Shown one piece after another: positions 16,873 through 26,874 of a DNA stretch of 64,000 bases. Source of the DNA: Pedobacter sp. WC2423 (GTDB lineage: Bacteria > Bacteroidota > Bacteroidia > Sphingobacteriales > Sphingobacteriaceae). Location of the stretch: positions 1,426,001-1,490,000 of the forward strand of contig NZ_CP162005.1 of the NCBI RefSeq assembly GCF_040822065.1, read 5' to 3'. The notes below the pieces were generated by a model. That model saw only the letters and a list, made by a program, of their open reading frames with translations. It was not told where the DNA came from and made no database searches. The number at the start of each line of letters is the position of its first letter. Position 1 is the first letter of the stretch. The position numbers were made by a program, and so were the translations under genes.

Positions 16873-17277
16873 ATGAAGAAAGATCTGCCGGAAAATATTG
16901 TGGAAGACCTCGCTATGGCAGTCGTATTGATCAGTGAAACGCCGGAAGTAAAAAACTGGACCGTTTACCTGGTCAATCTGAAAAATGTACAGATTGATAA
17001 TGTACTGATCAGCTCCAAAGGATATGGCGAAAAGGATGGCAGACTCGTAAAGACTTCTATATTGCGCCACTTTTTAGGTGACGTACCCGCTAATTCCTTT
17101 AAAGGAGTAGAAGCGATAGATACAGAAGTTTTCGGACTGACCAATGAATATTGGCTGAGTTATTATATTGATGGTACTATTTATGATAAGAAGTTTATCT
17201 TTTTACCAGAAAGTATAGTAGATGATAATCTGACCAAAATCCCCCTGATGAATAAACCAGGCGTGATGATCAAATAA
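16873..17277 (+). CDS. Conserved hypothetical soluble protein
   Basis: The chosen start ATG 16873 (MKKDLPENIVEDLAMAVVLI) lies four bases after the topA stop and gives 134 residues. The longer open frame that begins at 16735 runs inside topA and is unlikely. The product is a compact alpha/beta protein with no signal, membrane span or catalytic motif that I recognise. Its position directly behind topA suggests co-transcription, but a functional link cannot be shown. Confidence 0.7.
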   Translation: MKKDLPENIVEDLAMAVVLISETPEVKNWTVYLVNLKNVQIDNVLISSKGYGEKDGRLVKTSILRHFLGDVPANSFKGVEAIDTEVFGLTNEYWLSYYIDGTIYDKKFIFLPESIVDDNLTKIPLMNKPGVMIK

Positions 17278-17333
17278 ATTTCCAGTTCAATAATTTTTCG
17301 TATTTTCCCGGAGATATCCATTGAAAGGAAAAT

Positions 17334-20300
17334 ATGAACACTGAGAACAACGCCTTCTTCAAAAATAAAAAACCAATCATAATTGGTTCAATTGCAGTTA
17401 TTCTGATCGGAATAGCTGCTTTTTTTATTTTCAGAAAACATAAACCGGCAGAAATGCAGCAGGCTTATGCGAAATACATTGAGGGCTATACTTCTGGTAC
17501 AATCTCTAAAAAGAGTTTTATCAGAATTCAGCTGGCGAGCCAGGTGAAAACAATGGGTGAACTGGGTAAACCGGACGAGCGTAATTTGTTCAGCTTCTCC
17601 CCTGCTGTAAAAGGTAAAACTTACTGGATAGATGCGCAGACCGTAGAATTCAGGCCGGATGAAAAATTAGAATCCGGAAAAACATATACGGCAACTTTTG
17701 ATCTTGGCCAGGTAACCGAAACGGAGAAAGATCTTGAAGAGTTCGATTTCGAATTCAGTGTCATTAAACCCGGGTTAGTACTCAGCCAGAATGGTTTGAT
17801 TTCTCAGAACAACACTTCCTTAGCCTATATGAAGCTGACCGGAGAAATCAGCACAGCTGATGAAGAAGATCCTAAACAACTGGAAAAATGTCTGGAGCTT
17901 GAATCAGACCAGCATTTAAAGATAAAATGGCAGCATAATCCTCAGAAAAACTCTTCCACTTTTCTGATTGATAGTATCAAAAAAACATCAAAAGAAGAAA
18001 AACTGGTCCTTAAATGGTCTGGTGATGCGATAGACGCTAAAAACAAAGGCGAAGAGAATTTAGCTGTTCCGGCAAATGGTATATTCAAAGTGCTTGCCAC
18101 AAAAGCTATACAGAATCTTGAAGATTATGCATTGGTACAGTTTTCTGAACCGGTAGGTATCGGACAGGATCTGACAGGTCTGATCACTTTGGGAACGGGA
18201 TCAGATTTAAGGTATACCATTGATGGTAGTCAGGTTAAAATTTACACTCCGGAACCACTCCTGGGAAATTATACCTTAACCGTCAATAAAGGGGTTGTCA
18301 ATAGCAATGAGCGCGTACTGAATGCAAGTACGACAGCCAATATTGTATTTGAGAATAAACTTCCTTCGGTAACTATTGCCGGCAGCGGAACCATTCTTCC
18401 CAACTCAGGTAAATTGGTACTTCCTTTTGAGGCTGTTAACCTGAAAGCTGTAGATGTAACGATTGTTAAAGTTTATGAGAATAATATCCCGCAGTTCTTC
18501 CAGAACAATAATTATAAAGAAGCCAATGAACTCAGACGTGTGGGTAAACCTTTACTGCAAAAGAAGATACGTCTGGATGAAGATAAAACCCTTAATCTTC
18601 ATAAAAAGAACAGGTTTGTATTGGACCTGGATAAAATTCTGAAGGCAGAACCCGGCGCAATGTACAGGGTAACTTTCAGTTTCCGGCAAGCCTATAACAT
18701 TCTGAATTGCACAGAGGGTACCGCTGTTAAAGAAGATCAGGAAGATAATGAATATGAGTATTATGGTGAAAAGATAGATGAAGATGATGACTTTTGGCGC
18801 ACCTACAATAATTATTACAGTCCGGGCTATAACTGGAGTGATAAAGACAATCCTTGTACGCCGTCTTATTATACGAGTGACAAATTTGCAAGCCGGAATT
18901 TATTAGTCTCCAATATAGGATTGGTGGCTAAAAGAGGAAATGACAACAGCATGCTGATTGTTGCGACCGACCTTTTGACCACGAAAGGATTAAGCGGGGT
19001 TACGCTTGAATTACTGGATTATCAGCGTCAGGTTATTCATACGGTGAAAACTGACGGTGATGGAATGGCTTCTTTTGATTTGAAAAGAAAACCTTTCCTG
19101 CTGGTTGCCAAAAATGGAGATGAACGCGGATATTTGAAGCTTGATGATGGAAATTCACTTCCGCTGAGTCGTTTTGACGTTGGTGGTGATGTGGTACAAA
19201 ATGGTTTAAAAGGATTGATCTATGGAGAACGTGGTGTCTGGAGACCAGGAGATTCACTCTTCTTGTCTTTCATTCTGGAAGATAAACTAAAGAAACTTCC
19301 AGCAGCTTATCCGGTTACTTTTGAACTGTATAATCCACAGGGCCAACTGGTCAGAAAGGCAATCAGCGGTGCATCTTTAAATGGATTTTATGCTTTCCGT
19401 ACAGCAACTGAAAGTACTGCGCCCACTGGAAACTGGGTAGCCAAAGTAAAAGCTGGCGGTGCTTCCTTTCAAAAAACAATCAAGATCGAGACCGTTATGC
19501 CTAATCGTCTGAAAATTGGTTTTGACATTGGTAACCGTAAATATTTAGGCACAGGAGCAGCAGCAACTGCTGCCCTTTCTGCCAACTGGCTGTTTGGCGC
19601 AGTTGGTAAAAACCTGAAAGCTAAAGTAGATGTGAATTTGAATACCATGGAAACTACGTTCCCTGGGTTTGGGGGTTATAACTTTGATAATCCAACCGTA
19701 AATTTCGTCTCCCAGGTCAAAACGATATTTGAAGGCAGACTGAATGAAAACGGAATGGCTGCTGTCAATACAAATCTGAACGATAACGCCACCGCTCCCG
19801 GCGTATTGAAAGCCAATTTCACCACCAAAGTATTTGAAGCAGGTGGAAATTTCAGTATTGATAATTTCTCTATCCCCTACCACGTATTTACCAATTATTA
19901 TGGAATTAAAGCACCAGAAGGAGAAAAATTAAGCGGAATGCTGGTGACCGGTAAGGATCATAACTTTAGTATCGTGAATGTAAACCGTGATGGTAAACTG
20001 ATCGGTGGTTCTAAAAATGTCCAGGTAGAGTTATACAAAGTACAATGGCGCTGGTGGTGGGAACAGGATACTCAAAACTCCTTTGCTAACTTTACTCAGA
20101 ATGAATACAATAAACTGATCCAGAAAGAAAATGTAACCTTACAAAATGGAAAAGGAAACTGGACCTTACACATTAATGAACCTGAATGGGGACGTTACCT
20201 GGTTTTAGTACGCGATTTGAATGGAGGTCACGTAACTGGTAAAGCTGTTTATGTGGATTGGCCGGGATGGGCACAACGTGAACAATCGGCGAATCCTACC

Positions 20301-22913
20301 GAAGCATCCATGCTTTCGTTTACGGCGAATAAAACTAAATTCAAAGTGGGTGAAGACGTGGTCTTAACCATCCCTACTGGTGAAAATGGAAGGGCCTTAA
20401 TTTCTATTGAAAACGGAAGCCGGGTTTTAAAAACCTATTGGACGGATACTAAAAAAGGACAGACGCAGTTCAAGTTTAAGGCAGAGAAAAATATGGCGCC
20501 AAACGTGTTTGCGAACATTACGCTGTTACAGCCGCATGCACAAACAGTCAATGATCTTCCAATCCGGATGTACGGTGCTATTCCGTTAATTATCGAGGAT
20601 CCGGAAACCATATTAAAGCCGGTCATTAAAATGGCTGATAAGATTAAACCGGAAACTGAAAATACGATTACCGTTTCTGAACAGAACGGAAAAGCAATGA
20701 CTTATACCATCGCCCTGGTAGATGAGGGGTTACTGGACTTAACAAGGTTCAAAACTCCGGATCCGCATGCTGTATTTTATGCACGTGAAGGTTTGGGCGT
20801 TAAAACATGGGATCTTTTTGACTATGTATTAGGTGCATGGGGCGGTAATCTGGAACGTATCCTGAGTATTGGAGGTGATGGCAGTGCTAATCGTAACCTG
20901 AATCCTGCAAAAGCAAATCGCTTTACGGCTGTGGTTAAATACTTAGGCCCATTTGCTTTAGGCAAAGGAGGCAGTCAGACACACAAATTTAAGTTACCGC
21001 AATATATTGGCGCAGTAAGGGCGATGGTTGTTGCCGGACAGGATGGTGCTTACGGCTTTGCAGAGAAATCTGTGCAGGTGAAAAAACCACTCATGGTATT
21101 GGCGACCTTGCCAAGGGTGATCGGACCAGGGGAAAGTTTCACTTTGCCAGTAACCGTATTTGCAACCGAAAAGAATCTTAAAAGCGTAAATGTACAGTTG
21201 CAAACGCAAAACTTACAGGTGGCAGGTGCTAAAACAAGACAATTAACCTACGCACAACCGGGCGAACAAATGGCTTATTTTGAAGTTACCGTACCGCAAA
21301 TGACCGGAATTGCCAAAGTGAAAATTGTGGCACAAAGCGGGGCTGAGAAAGCAGTATATGACCTGGAACTGGATATCAGAAATCCAAATCCATATGTTAC
21401 CAATGTAGTTTCTGCTATTATACAACCCGGACAAAGCTGGACAGCAAATTATCTGCCTTTAGGTATTGCAGGCAGTAATTCCGGAAGTGTAGAATTATCA
21501 GCTATTCCTCCGGTAAACCTTAAAAAGAGGCTAAGTTACCTGATGCAGTATCCTCACGGTTGCGTAGAACAAACAACTTCGGCTGTATTTCCGCAATTAT
21601 TTTTGAATAAATTAACTCCGCTTACTGAACAGCAGAAAGCACAAACGGATAAAAATATCAAAGCTGGAATTAACAGGCTGCGTTCCTTCCAGACTACAGA
21701 AGGCGGCCTGGCTTACTGGCCGGGTGAACCTGCTGCTGATGAATGGGGAACAAACTATGCCGGGCACTTCCTGGTAGAAGCACAAAACAGTGGTTATAAT
21801 ATCCCTGTGGGCATGCTGGACGAAGTTTTACGTTACCTGAAAGGCAAAGCAGGAAGCTGGGTACCTAATAGTAATAATTTTTATGGCGGAGATCTTTCCC
21901 AGGCCTATCGCCTGTATGTGCTGGCATTGGCACGTAAACCAGAAATGGCAGCCATGAACAGGTTACGTGCTTTTGAATATTTGTCAGTTAGTGCGAAGTG
22001 GAGGCTTGCAGCTGCTTATCAGCTTGCAGGGCAAGCGTCTGCGGCTAATGCACTGATCAAAGGACTTGAGGTAACTATTAAACCTTATGTACAATTGGGT
22101 GGAACCTATGGTTCTGACAGTCGTGATGAAGCCATGATCCTGGAAACTTTAACGCTGATGGGACAAAGAGGGAAAGCGGCACAGGTATTACAAACCCTGG
22201 CAGCTAAATTAGGTACGAATGACTGGTACAGTACACAAACTACGGCTTATAGCTTATTAGCCATAGCCAAATTCTGCGGACAAAATTCAGCAGCTGCCAA
22301 ATTGAACTATAGCTATCAGCTGGATGGCAAAAAAGGGACATTCCATGCAAACCAGTATTTAAGCAGTTTACCGATCAGCTTTAAAGGAAAAACAGCAGTG
22401 GTTACCAATCATGGGCAAACTGTACTTTTTGCCCGTTTAATATTGGATGGACAACCTGCCGCTGGTCAGAATAACTTCAAACCTAACAATGCAGAGATTC
22501 TGGATATGTCGGTCAGTTACAAATTACTGAACGGGAAACCAATTGATCCTTCGGTCTTAAAACAAGGATTGGATTTCTACGCAGAAGTAGTCGTAAAAAA
22601 TCCTGGTAAAATGGGGCTGTATGAACAAATGGCGCTGACACAAATATTCCCTTCTGGCTGGGAAATTATCAACACCAGGGTAAATGATAATGAAAGTATT
22701 ATTTCTTCTTCTCCTTATACTTACAGGGATATCAGGGATGATCGCGTATTCACTTATTTCAACCTGAGAGAAAATGAAACGGTAACTTATAAGGTGTTGT
22801 TAAACGCCTCTTATATTGGTAAATACTATTTATCAGCAGTGCAGTGTGAGGCGATGTACAACAACACGATCAGTGCAACACAAGATGGAAAATGGGTGCA
22901 GGTGATTAAATAA
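17334..22913 (+). CDS. Alpha-2-macroglobulin family protein (YfhM-like)
   Basis: Bacterial alpha-2-macroglobulins trap proteases in the periplasm through a reactive thioester. This 1859-residue protein has one N-terminal membrane anchor (about 15-34, IIIGSIAVILIGIAAFFIF) and no lipobox, unlike the E. coli lipoprotein. Macroglobulin and MG2-type beta domains fill residues 50-1300. LIYGERGVWRPGDSLFLSF (near 627) is typical of the MG2 region. The thioester motif CVEQ lies at residues 1410-1413 in YPHGCVEQTTSAVFPQ, followed by the alpha/alpha thioester-domain helices. The gene ends two bases before pbpC, the standard partner, so both are probably translated from one mRNA and act together after wall damage. 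Confidence 0.93.
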   Translation: MNTENNAFFKNKKPIIIGSIAVILIGIAAFFIFRKHKPAEMQQAYAKYIEGYTSGTISKKSFIRIQLASQVKTMGELGKPDERNLFSFSPAVKGKTYWIDAQTVEFRPDEKLESGKTYTATFDLGQVTETEKDLEEFDFEFSVIKPGLVLSQNGLISQNNTSLAYMKLTGEISTADEEDPKQLEKCLELESDQHLKIKWQHNPQKNSSTFLIDSIKKTSKEEKLVLKWSGDAIDAKNKGEENLAVPANGIFKVLATKAIQNLEDYALVQFSEPVGIGQDLTGLITLGTGSDLRYTIDGSQVKIYTPEPLLGNYTLTVNKGVVNSNERVLNASTTANIVFENKLPSVTIAGSGTILPNSGKLVLPFEAVNLKAVDVTIVKVYENNIPQFFQNNNYKEANELRRVGKPLLQKKIRLDEDKTLNLHKKNRFVLDLDKILKAEPGAMYRVTFSFRQAYNILNCTEGTAVKEDQEDNEYEYYGEKIDEDDDFWRTYNNYYSPGYNWSDKDNPCTPSYYTSDKFASRNLLVSNIGLVAKRGNDNSMLIVATDLLTTKGLSGVTLELLDYQRQVIHTVKTDGDGMASFDLKRKPFLLVAKNGDERGYLKLDDGNSLPLSRFDVGGDVVQNGLKGLIYGERGVWRPGDSLFLSFILEDKLKKLPAAYPVTFELYNPQGQLVRKAISGASLNGFYAFRTATESTAPTGNWVAKVKAGGASFQKTIKIETVMPNRLKIGFDIGNRKYLGTGAAATAALSANWLFGAVGKNLKAKVDVNLNTMETTFPGFGGYNFDNPTVNFVSQVKTIFEGRLNENGMAAVNTNLNDNATAPGVLKANFTTKVFEAGGNFSIDNFSIPYHVFTNYYGIKAPEGEKLSGMLVTGKDHNFSIVNVNRDGKLIGGSKNVQVELYKVQWRWWWEQDTQNSFANFTQNEYNKLIQKENVTLQNGKGNWTLHINEPEWGRYLVLVRDLNGGHVTGKAVYVDWPGWAQREQSANPTEASMLSFTANKTKFKVGEDVVLTIPTGENGRALISIENGSRVLKTYWTDTKKGQTQFKFKAEKNMAPNVFANITLLQPHAQTVNDLPIRMYGAIPLIIEDPETILKPVIKMADKIKPETENTITVSEQNGKAMTYTIALVDEGLLDLTRFKTPDPHAVFYAREGLGVKTWDLFDYVLGAWGGNLERILSIGGDGSANRNLNPAKANRFTAVVKYLGPFALGKGGSQTHKFKLPQYIGAVRAMVVAGQDGAYGFAEKSVQVKKPLMVLATLPRVIGPGESFTLPVTVFATEKNLKSVNVQLQTQNLQVAGAKTRQLTYAQPGEQMAYFEVTVPQMTGIAKVKIVAQSGAEKAVYDLELDIRNPNPYVTNVVSAIIQPGQSWTANYLPLGIAGSNSGSVELSAIPPVNLKKRLSYLMQYPHGCVEQTTSAVFPQLFLNKLTPLTEQQKAQTDKNIKAGINRLRSFQTTEGGLAYWPGEPAADEWGTNYAGHFLVEAQNSGYNIPVGMLDEVLRYLKGKAGSWVPNSNNFYGGDLSQAYRLYVLALARKPEMAAMNRLRAFEYLSVSAKWRLAAAYQLAGQASAANALIKGLEVTIKPYVQLGGTYGSDSRDEAMILETLTLMGQRGKAAQVLQTLAAKLGTNDWYSTQTTAYSLLAIAKFCGQNSAAAKLNYSYQLDGKKGTFHANQYLSSLPISFKGKTAVVTNHGQTVLFARLILDGQPAAGQNNFKPNNAEILDMSVSYKLLNGKPIDPSVLKQGLDFYAEVVVKNPGKMGLYEQMALTQIFPSGWEIINTRVNDNESIISSSPYTYRDIRDDRVFTYFNLRENETVTYKVLLNASYIGKYYLSAVQCEAMYNNTISATQDGKWVQVIK

Positions 22914-22915
22914 AA

Positions 22916-25306
22916 ATGAGCATAAAATTAAAGCCGGTTTCAAAACTGCTGATTGGCGATGGTGTAGTATTCCTGTTATTGTGCTGGTTTTTACTCTGCC
23001 TGCCTGCCAGACTATTTGTCTCTCCCACTTCTTATGTCGTGGAAGCTTCCAATGGAGAATTATTGAGCGCCGCCATTGCCGCAGATGGGCAATGGCGCTT
23101 TCCTGCTGCTGACACTATACCTGACAAATTTGCAAAATGTATTATCGCATTTGAAGACAAGCGGTTTTACAAACATCCCGGAATAGACATTCTGGCGATG
23201 GCAAGGGCGATGAAACAAAACTTCCGTGCCAGGGGAATTGTAAGTGGCGGCAGTACACTGACCATGCAAACGATCCGGCTTAGCCGCAGACAAGACCGTA
23301 CGGTTGCTCAAAAGTTATTTGAAATCTTACTGGCGATCCGCCTGGAAGTTAGAAGCTCTAAACAAGAAATCCTCAAATTATACGCTGCTAACGCACCATT
23401 TGGCAGTAATGTAGTTGGCCTGGAAGCAGCAGCCTGGCGCTATTTCGGCAGAAGCCCTCAATCACTTTCCTGGGGAGAAATGGCTACATTAGCTGTTTTA
23501 CCCAATAGTCCTAGACTGGTACATCCGGGCCGCAATATTACCCGGCTGATTACCAAGAGAAATAATCTGCTTGATGCGCTCGCTAAATTAAAAATCATAG
23601 ATCTGGCTACAGCTAATTTGTCCAAGCTGGAGCCCGTACCCGGTAAACCAAGGCCACTACCACAAGACGCGCCCCATTTGCTGAATAGATTTAAAACCGA
23701 AAGAGCCAGATTGAATATCTCTGCCACGCGCATAAGGTCAACTTTAGATGAATCTTTGCAATTAAAGATCAATTCTTTATTAAAAAGATATAACAACCGC
23801 TATCGGGCAAATGATATTGATAATATTGCTGCGCTGGTGCTGAATGTAAAAAACGGGACAGTGATGGCTTATGCGGGGAATATTTATCAGCCGGAAAATG
23901 CCGCATTGGAAAGTCATGTAGATATGATCAAGGCTCCGCGCAGTCCCGGCAGTACCTTAAAACCCCTGTTATATGCCAGTATGTTAAATGACGGGTTGAT
24001 CCTTCCTAAAACTTTAATTCCTGATATTCCTACCCAAATCGGTAACTATTCTCCGCAAAATTATGATCTAGGTTATGATGGAGCAATTGCTGCCGATCGT
24101 GCATTGAGCCGCTCATTGAACATTCCCGCTGTTCGTTTATTACAGACTTATAAATATCCCCGCTTTTATGATCAATTAAAAAAACTGGGATTTTCTACGC
24201 TTAATCAACCCGCAGACCACTATGGTTTATCCTTAATTCTTGGTGGCAGTGAAGTCACGCTATGGGATCTTGCCAAAACTTATATGGGCATGGCCAGATC
24301 ACTCAACCATTATAATGATTATAAAGGATATTATAACCCGCATGATTATGATGCCCCGGTTTATGTACAGCAAAAAAACATAGAAAAACCAGAAGAGAAC
24401 GAACTCCAGCGTAACTCATTTCTTGACAATGGATCTATCTGGAACACATTTAACGCGATGGAAGAATTGATGCGTCCTGGTGACGAAGGACTCTGGGAGC
24501 AATTTTCCTCTGCACAACGTTTAGCCTGGAAAACCGGGACAAGTTTTGGGTTCAGAGATGCCTGGGCAATTGGCCTTACTCCTGATTATGTAGTTTGTGT
24601 CTGGGTAGGAAATGCAGATGGTGAAGGCAGGCCCGGATTGACTGGAATTGACGTTGCTGCACCAGTATTATTTGATATTTTCAGGCAGCTGCCTAAAGGT
24701 AAATGGTTCGAAACACCAAAAAACAAATTAAAACAACTGACAATTTGTCGTCAGAGCGGCTATAAAGCCAGTGAATATTGTCCTGACCGGGTGAATGAGC
24801 TCGTTCCTTTTGCAGGAGAAAAAACAATAGTTTGCCCCTACCACAAGATCATACATCTTGACCATAGCTCCACTTTCAGAGTCACAGATCAATGTGTAAG
24901 TCCGGCAAATATGGTCCACCAGCCCTGGTTCATTCTGCCACCGGCAATGGAATATTATTATAAGATCAAGCATAGCGACTATAAACCTTTGCCTCCATTT
25001 ATGGAAGGATGTGGCAATACCGGTAATAATTATGTGATGGATATGATTTATCCAAAGAATAATGCGGCAATTTATATTCCGTTAGAGTTTGATGGTAAAA
25101 GAGGAAAAGTTGTTTTTACCGCAACACATAAAAATGCTGCTGCTCAGATTTACTGGCATATAGATAATGAATATGTAGCAACAACTGCACACACACATCA
25201 GCTGAGCCTGAGCCCGGCTCCGGGCAAACATACGCTAACACTGGTGGATGATCAGGGAGAAAGATTTGTTCAGCAGTTTACCATACTGGATCGGGAAAAA
25301 TACTAA
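22916..25306 (+). CDS. pbpC: Penicillin-binding protein 1C
   Basis: PBP1C combines a GT51 glycosyltransferase and a transpeptidase. A membrane anchor (about 10-32) precedes the GT51 motifs FEDKRFYKHPGID and SGGSTLTMQTIRL, which include the catalytic Glu. The transpeptidase motifs are SPGSTLKP (SxxK), SRSLNIP (SxN) and WKTGTSFGF (KTG). The C-terminal BiPBP_C domain (about 700-790) is characteristic of PBP1C and absent from PBP1A/B. The length of 796 residues is normal. Tight coupling with the alpha-2-macroglobulin gene suggests a joint defence and repair role. The stop overlaps the antisense stop of the next gene. Confidence 0.95.
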   Translation: MSIKLKPVSKLLIGDGVVFLLLCWFLLCLPARLFVSPTSYVVEASNGELLSAAIAADGQWRFPAADTIPDKFAKCIIAFEDKRFYKHPGIDILAMARAMKQNFRARGIVSGGSTLTMQTIRLSRRQDRTVAQKLFEILLAIRLEVRSSKQEILKLYAANAPFGSNVVGLEAAAWRYFGRSPQSLSWGEMATLAVLPNSPRLVHPGRNITRLITKRNNLLDALAKLKIIDLATANLSKLEPVPGKPRPLPQDAPHLLNRFKTERARLNISATRIRSTLDESLQLKINSLLKRYNNRYRANDIDNIAALVLNVKNGTVMAYAGNIYQPENAALESHVDMIKAPRSPGSTLKPLLYASMLNDGLILPKTLIPDIPTQIGNYSPQNYDLGYDGAIAADRALSRSLNIPAVRLLQTYKYPRFYDQLKKLGFSTLNQPADHYGLSLILGGSEVTLWDLAKTYMGMARSLNHYNDYKGYYNPHDYDAPVYVQQKNIEKPEENELQRNSFLDNGSIWNTFNAMEELMRPGDEGLWEQFSSAQRLAWKTGTSFGFRDAWAIGLTPDYVVCVWVGNADGEGRPGLTGIDVAAPVLFDIFRQLPKGKWFETPKNKLKQLTICRQSGYKASEYCPDRVNELVPFAGEKTIVCPYHKIIHLDHSSTFRVTDQCVSPANMVHQPWFILPPAMEYYYKIKHSDYKPLPPFMEGCGNTGNNYVMDMIYPKNNAAIYIPLEFDGKRGKVVFTATHKNAAAQIYWHIDNEYVATTAHTHQLSLSPAPGKHTLTLVDDQGERFVQQFTILDREKY

Positions 25307-26007
25307 TCAGCTGTTAAAGGACGGATTAATTTTCGTTCTGCCCCTCCTATGACGATCAGGTACTGAGCAATCATATAAATTATACTCATCAGCAGATCAG
25401 AAAATTCAAAAGGACTGATAAAGTAAGTATGTGCTAAGAGTGCATCAGCCGTAATAAAAAACAGGACACCGGTAAGAATCAGCTTAAAGCTGACTTGATT
25501 TACGCGCTGATTTCTAAAGGCTGCCATCATGATTAATAAGGCAACAATAAAAATACAGGCGAGTACCGGTAACCTTAAGGTACCCAAATGTGGTCTGAGA
25601 TAGAAATAAAAAGCAGTAAAAGTGATGGCACTACTGAATATGGCGATCCTTGCCCCCTTTTTATCCAGCTCCTGAGCAGAGCGGAAATCAAGGTAAAAAG
25701 CACCAATATAAAACAGATGGCAAATCAGGAAGGCTACCAGCCCATAAGAAAACCAGGACGGATTATAGCCCCTCAGCAGAAACAAAGTACTGCCGGTAAG
25801 GGCAAAAACCAAACCTGTAAATAACCTTTGATGGAAACGTCCGCTTAAATGTGTAGTTAAGCAGAAAAACACGATTAATACCAATGTAATAAAAGGTATC
25901 AAACCGTAATTTAAAAGCGCGAATTGCTTGTATCCGGAAACCAGCACCAATATAAATAGCAGTGCATAAGTCAGGTTAAATAGCAGGTATTTTTTTATCA
26001 ACCCCAT
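25303..26007 (-). CDS. YhhN family lysoplasmalogenase-like membrane protein
   Basis: The YhhN family (TMEM86) includes lysoplasmalogenases that cleave the vinyl-ether bond of lysoplasmalogens; activity in bacteria is proved for few members. This protein has about eight membrane segments across 234 residues from the Met at 26007 (MGLIKKYLLFNL). The upstream Met at 26031 would add eight residues. Conserved-looking polar sites include ALTGSTLFLLRGYN, HLFYIGAFYLDF and FFITADALLAHTYF. The gene is convergent with pbpC and their stop codons overlap by three bases. Confidence 0.75.
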   Translation of the reverse strand: MGLIKKYLLFNLTYALLFILVLVSGYKQFALLNYGLIPFITLVLIVFFCLTTHLSGRFHQRLFTGLVFALTGSTLFLLRGYNPSWFSYGLVAFLICHLFYIGAFYLDFRSAQELDKKGARIAIFSSAITFTAFYFYLRPHLGTLRLPVLACIFIVALLIMMAAFRNQRVNQVSFKLILTGVLFFITADALLAHTYFISPFEFSDLLMSIIYMIAQYLIVIGGAERKLIRPLTAD

Positions 26008-26115
26008 ATTCAGGATAATTGTATTAATCACCCGGAATAAGAACCAGGAATTATTTTACTAAAGCCTGGTTCTCTATGTGATGATAGAAAAATCGATCCA
26101 ATAGAAAAAAGCTAA

Positions 26116-26427
26116 TTAATAGCTTCTTTCTCTGTTGTTGTTGTTGCGTTTGAAACCACCACCACCACCAGCACCGCCAGTATTAGGTTTTTCCTGTGCT
26201 TCAGCAACTTTAATACGGTTACCATTGTAATCACCACCGTTCATTCTCTTGATCGCTTCTTTAGCCTCTTCGTCTACTGGCATCTCTACGAAACCAAAAC
26301 CACGACTCTGACCAGTTTCACGATCTTTGATAATTCTAAGTGATTTTACCTGACCGAAATCACCAAATACGGCTGTTAATTCATCTTCCCCTACTTCTAA
26401 CGGAAGGCCTGTAATAAATATCTTCAT
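26116..26427 (-). CDS. Single-RRM RNA-binding protein
   Basis: This 103-residue protein is one RNA recognition motif domain with a Gly/Asn-rich tail. RNP2 is IFITGL (3-8) and RNP1 is RGFGFVEM (42-49); the tail holds GGAGGGGGF and an Asn run. Such proteins are abundant in Bacteroidota and, in related species, act as global RNA-binding regulators or chaperones. A clear -7 box lies 19 bases upstream. It is a single-gene transcript. Confidence 0.93.
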   Translation of the reverse strand: MKIFITGLPLEVGEDELTAVFGDFGQVKSLRIIKDRETGQSRGFGFVEMPVDEEAKEAIKRMNGGDYNGNRIKVAEAQEKPNTGGAGGGGGFKRNNNNRERSY

Positions 26428-26446
26428 TAATGTCTAAAAATTTCCT

Positions 26447-26454
26447 CAAAGGTA
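26447..26454 (-). promoter_or_regulatory. -7 box (TACCTTTG) for the RRM gene
   Basis: TACCTTTG on the minus strand matches TAnnTTTG and ends 19 bases before the ATG of the RNA-binding protein. Confidence 0.45.
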
Positions 26455-26537
26455 CAAAAACCATACCTTTTATTTGCAATTAGATTGTAAGTAATCGATA
26501 AAATAATTATTTAATTGTTTAAAGTCCGTAAACGCAG

Positions 26538-26777
26538 CTATAAAACAGCGCCGGTCGATTCAATTGTTCTCTCCATGCAAAAGTCCCTGCCTTCATAATT
26601 CCATTCCAGCATTAGTTTCCATGTCCCTTCAGGAATATCATCAATAGGAATATGCAGCAATCCCCACTCATCACTGCGTAAAAATCTGATGTCTTTTTTA
26701 AGCTGGGGGTCCGAAACGCAATTGAAAAACACTTTTACGGCTACCGGATGATCGAAAGAAAAAGTTACCGTTTTCAT
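26538..26777 (-). CDS. Small hypothetical protein, beta-rich
   Basis: The 79-residue product begins MKTVTFSFDHPVAVKVFFNC and has alternating beta-strand-like segments ending in EGTWKLMLEWNYEGRDFCME. The pattern (Gly-x-Trp followed by a strand and a turn with Gly-Arg) recalls the C-terminal half of FixH-type immunoglobulin-like domains, but no membrane anchor or cytochrome oxidase genes are present. Function is unassigned. Confidence 0.55.
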   Translation of the reverse strand: MKTVTFSFDHPVAVKVFFNCVSDPQLKKDIRFLRSDEWGLLHIPIDDIPEGTWKLMLEWNYEGRDFCMERTIESTGAVL

Positions 26778-26874
26778 CTGTTATCATTAAGCTATCATTC
26801 ATAATACTGATATTAACAAAACAACAGCAAATTTATCAGCAATGTTTTAAAAAACTTAAGGAACAGCCTCTATC

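Noticed and set aside
19545..19883. Minus-strand 112-residue frame inside the alpha-2-macroglobulin gene
   Set aside because: It is antisense to a continuous domain and its low-complexity end (SSCCCSCA) mirrors the Ala-rich coding strand.
26116..26170. CAC/TTG repeats as a microsatellite or CRISPR-like array
   Set aside because: They encode the Gly/Asn-rich tail of the RRM protein. No spaced repeats or cas genes occur anywhere in the window.
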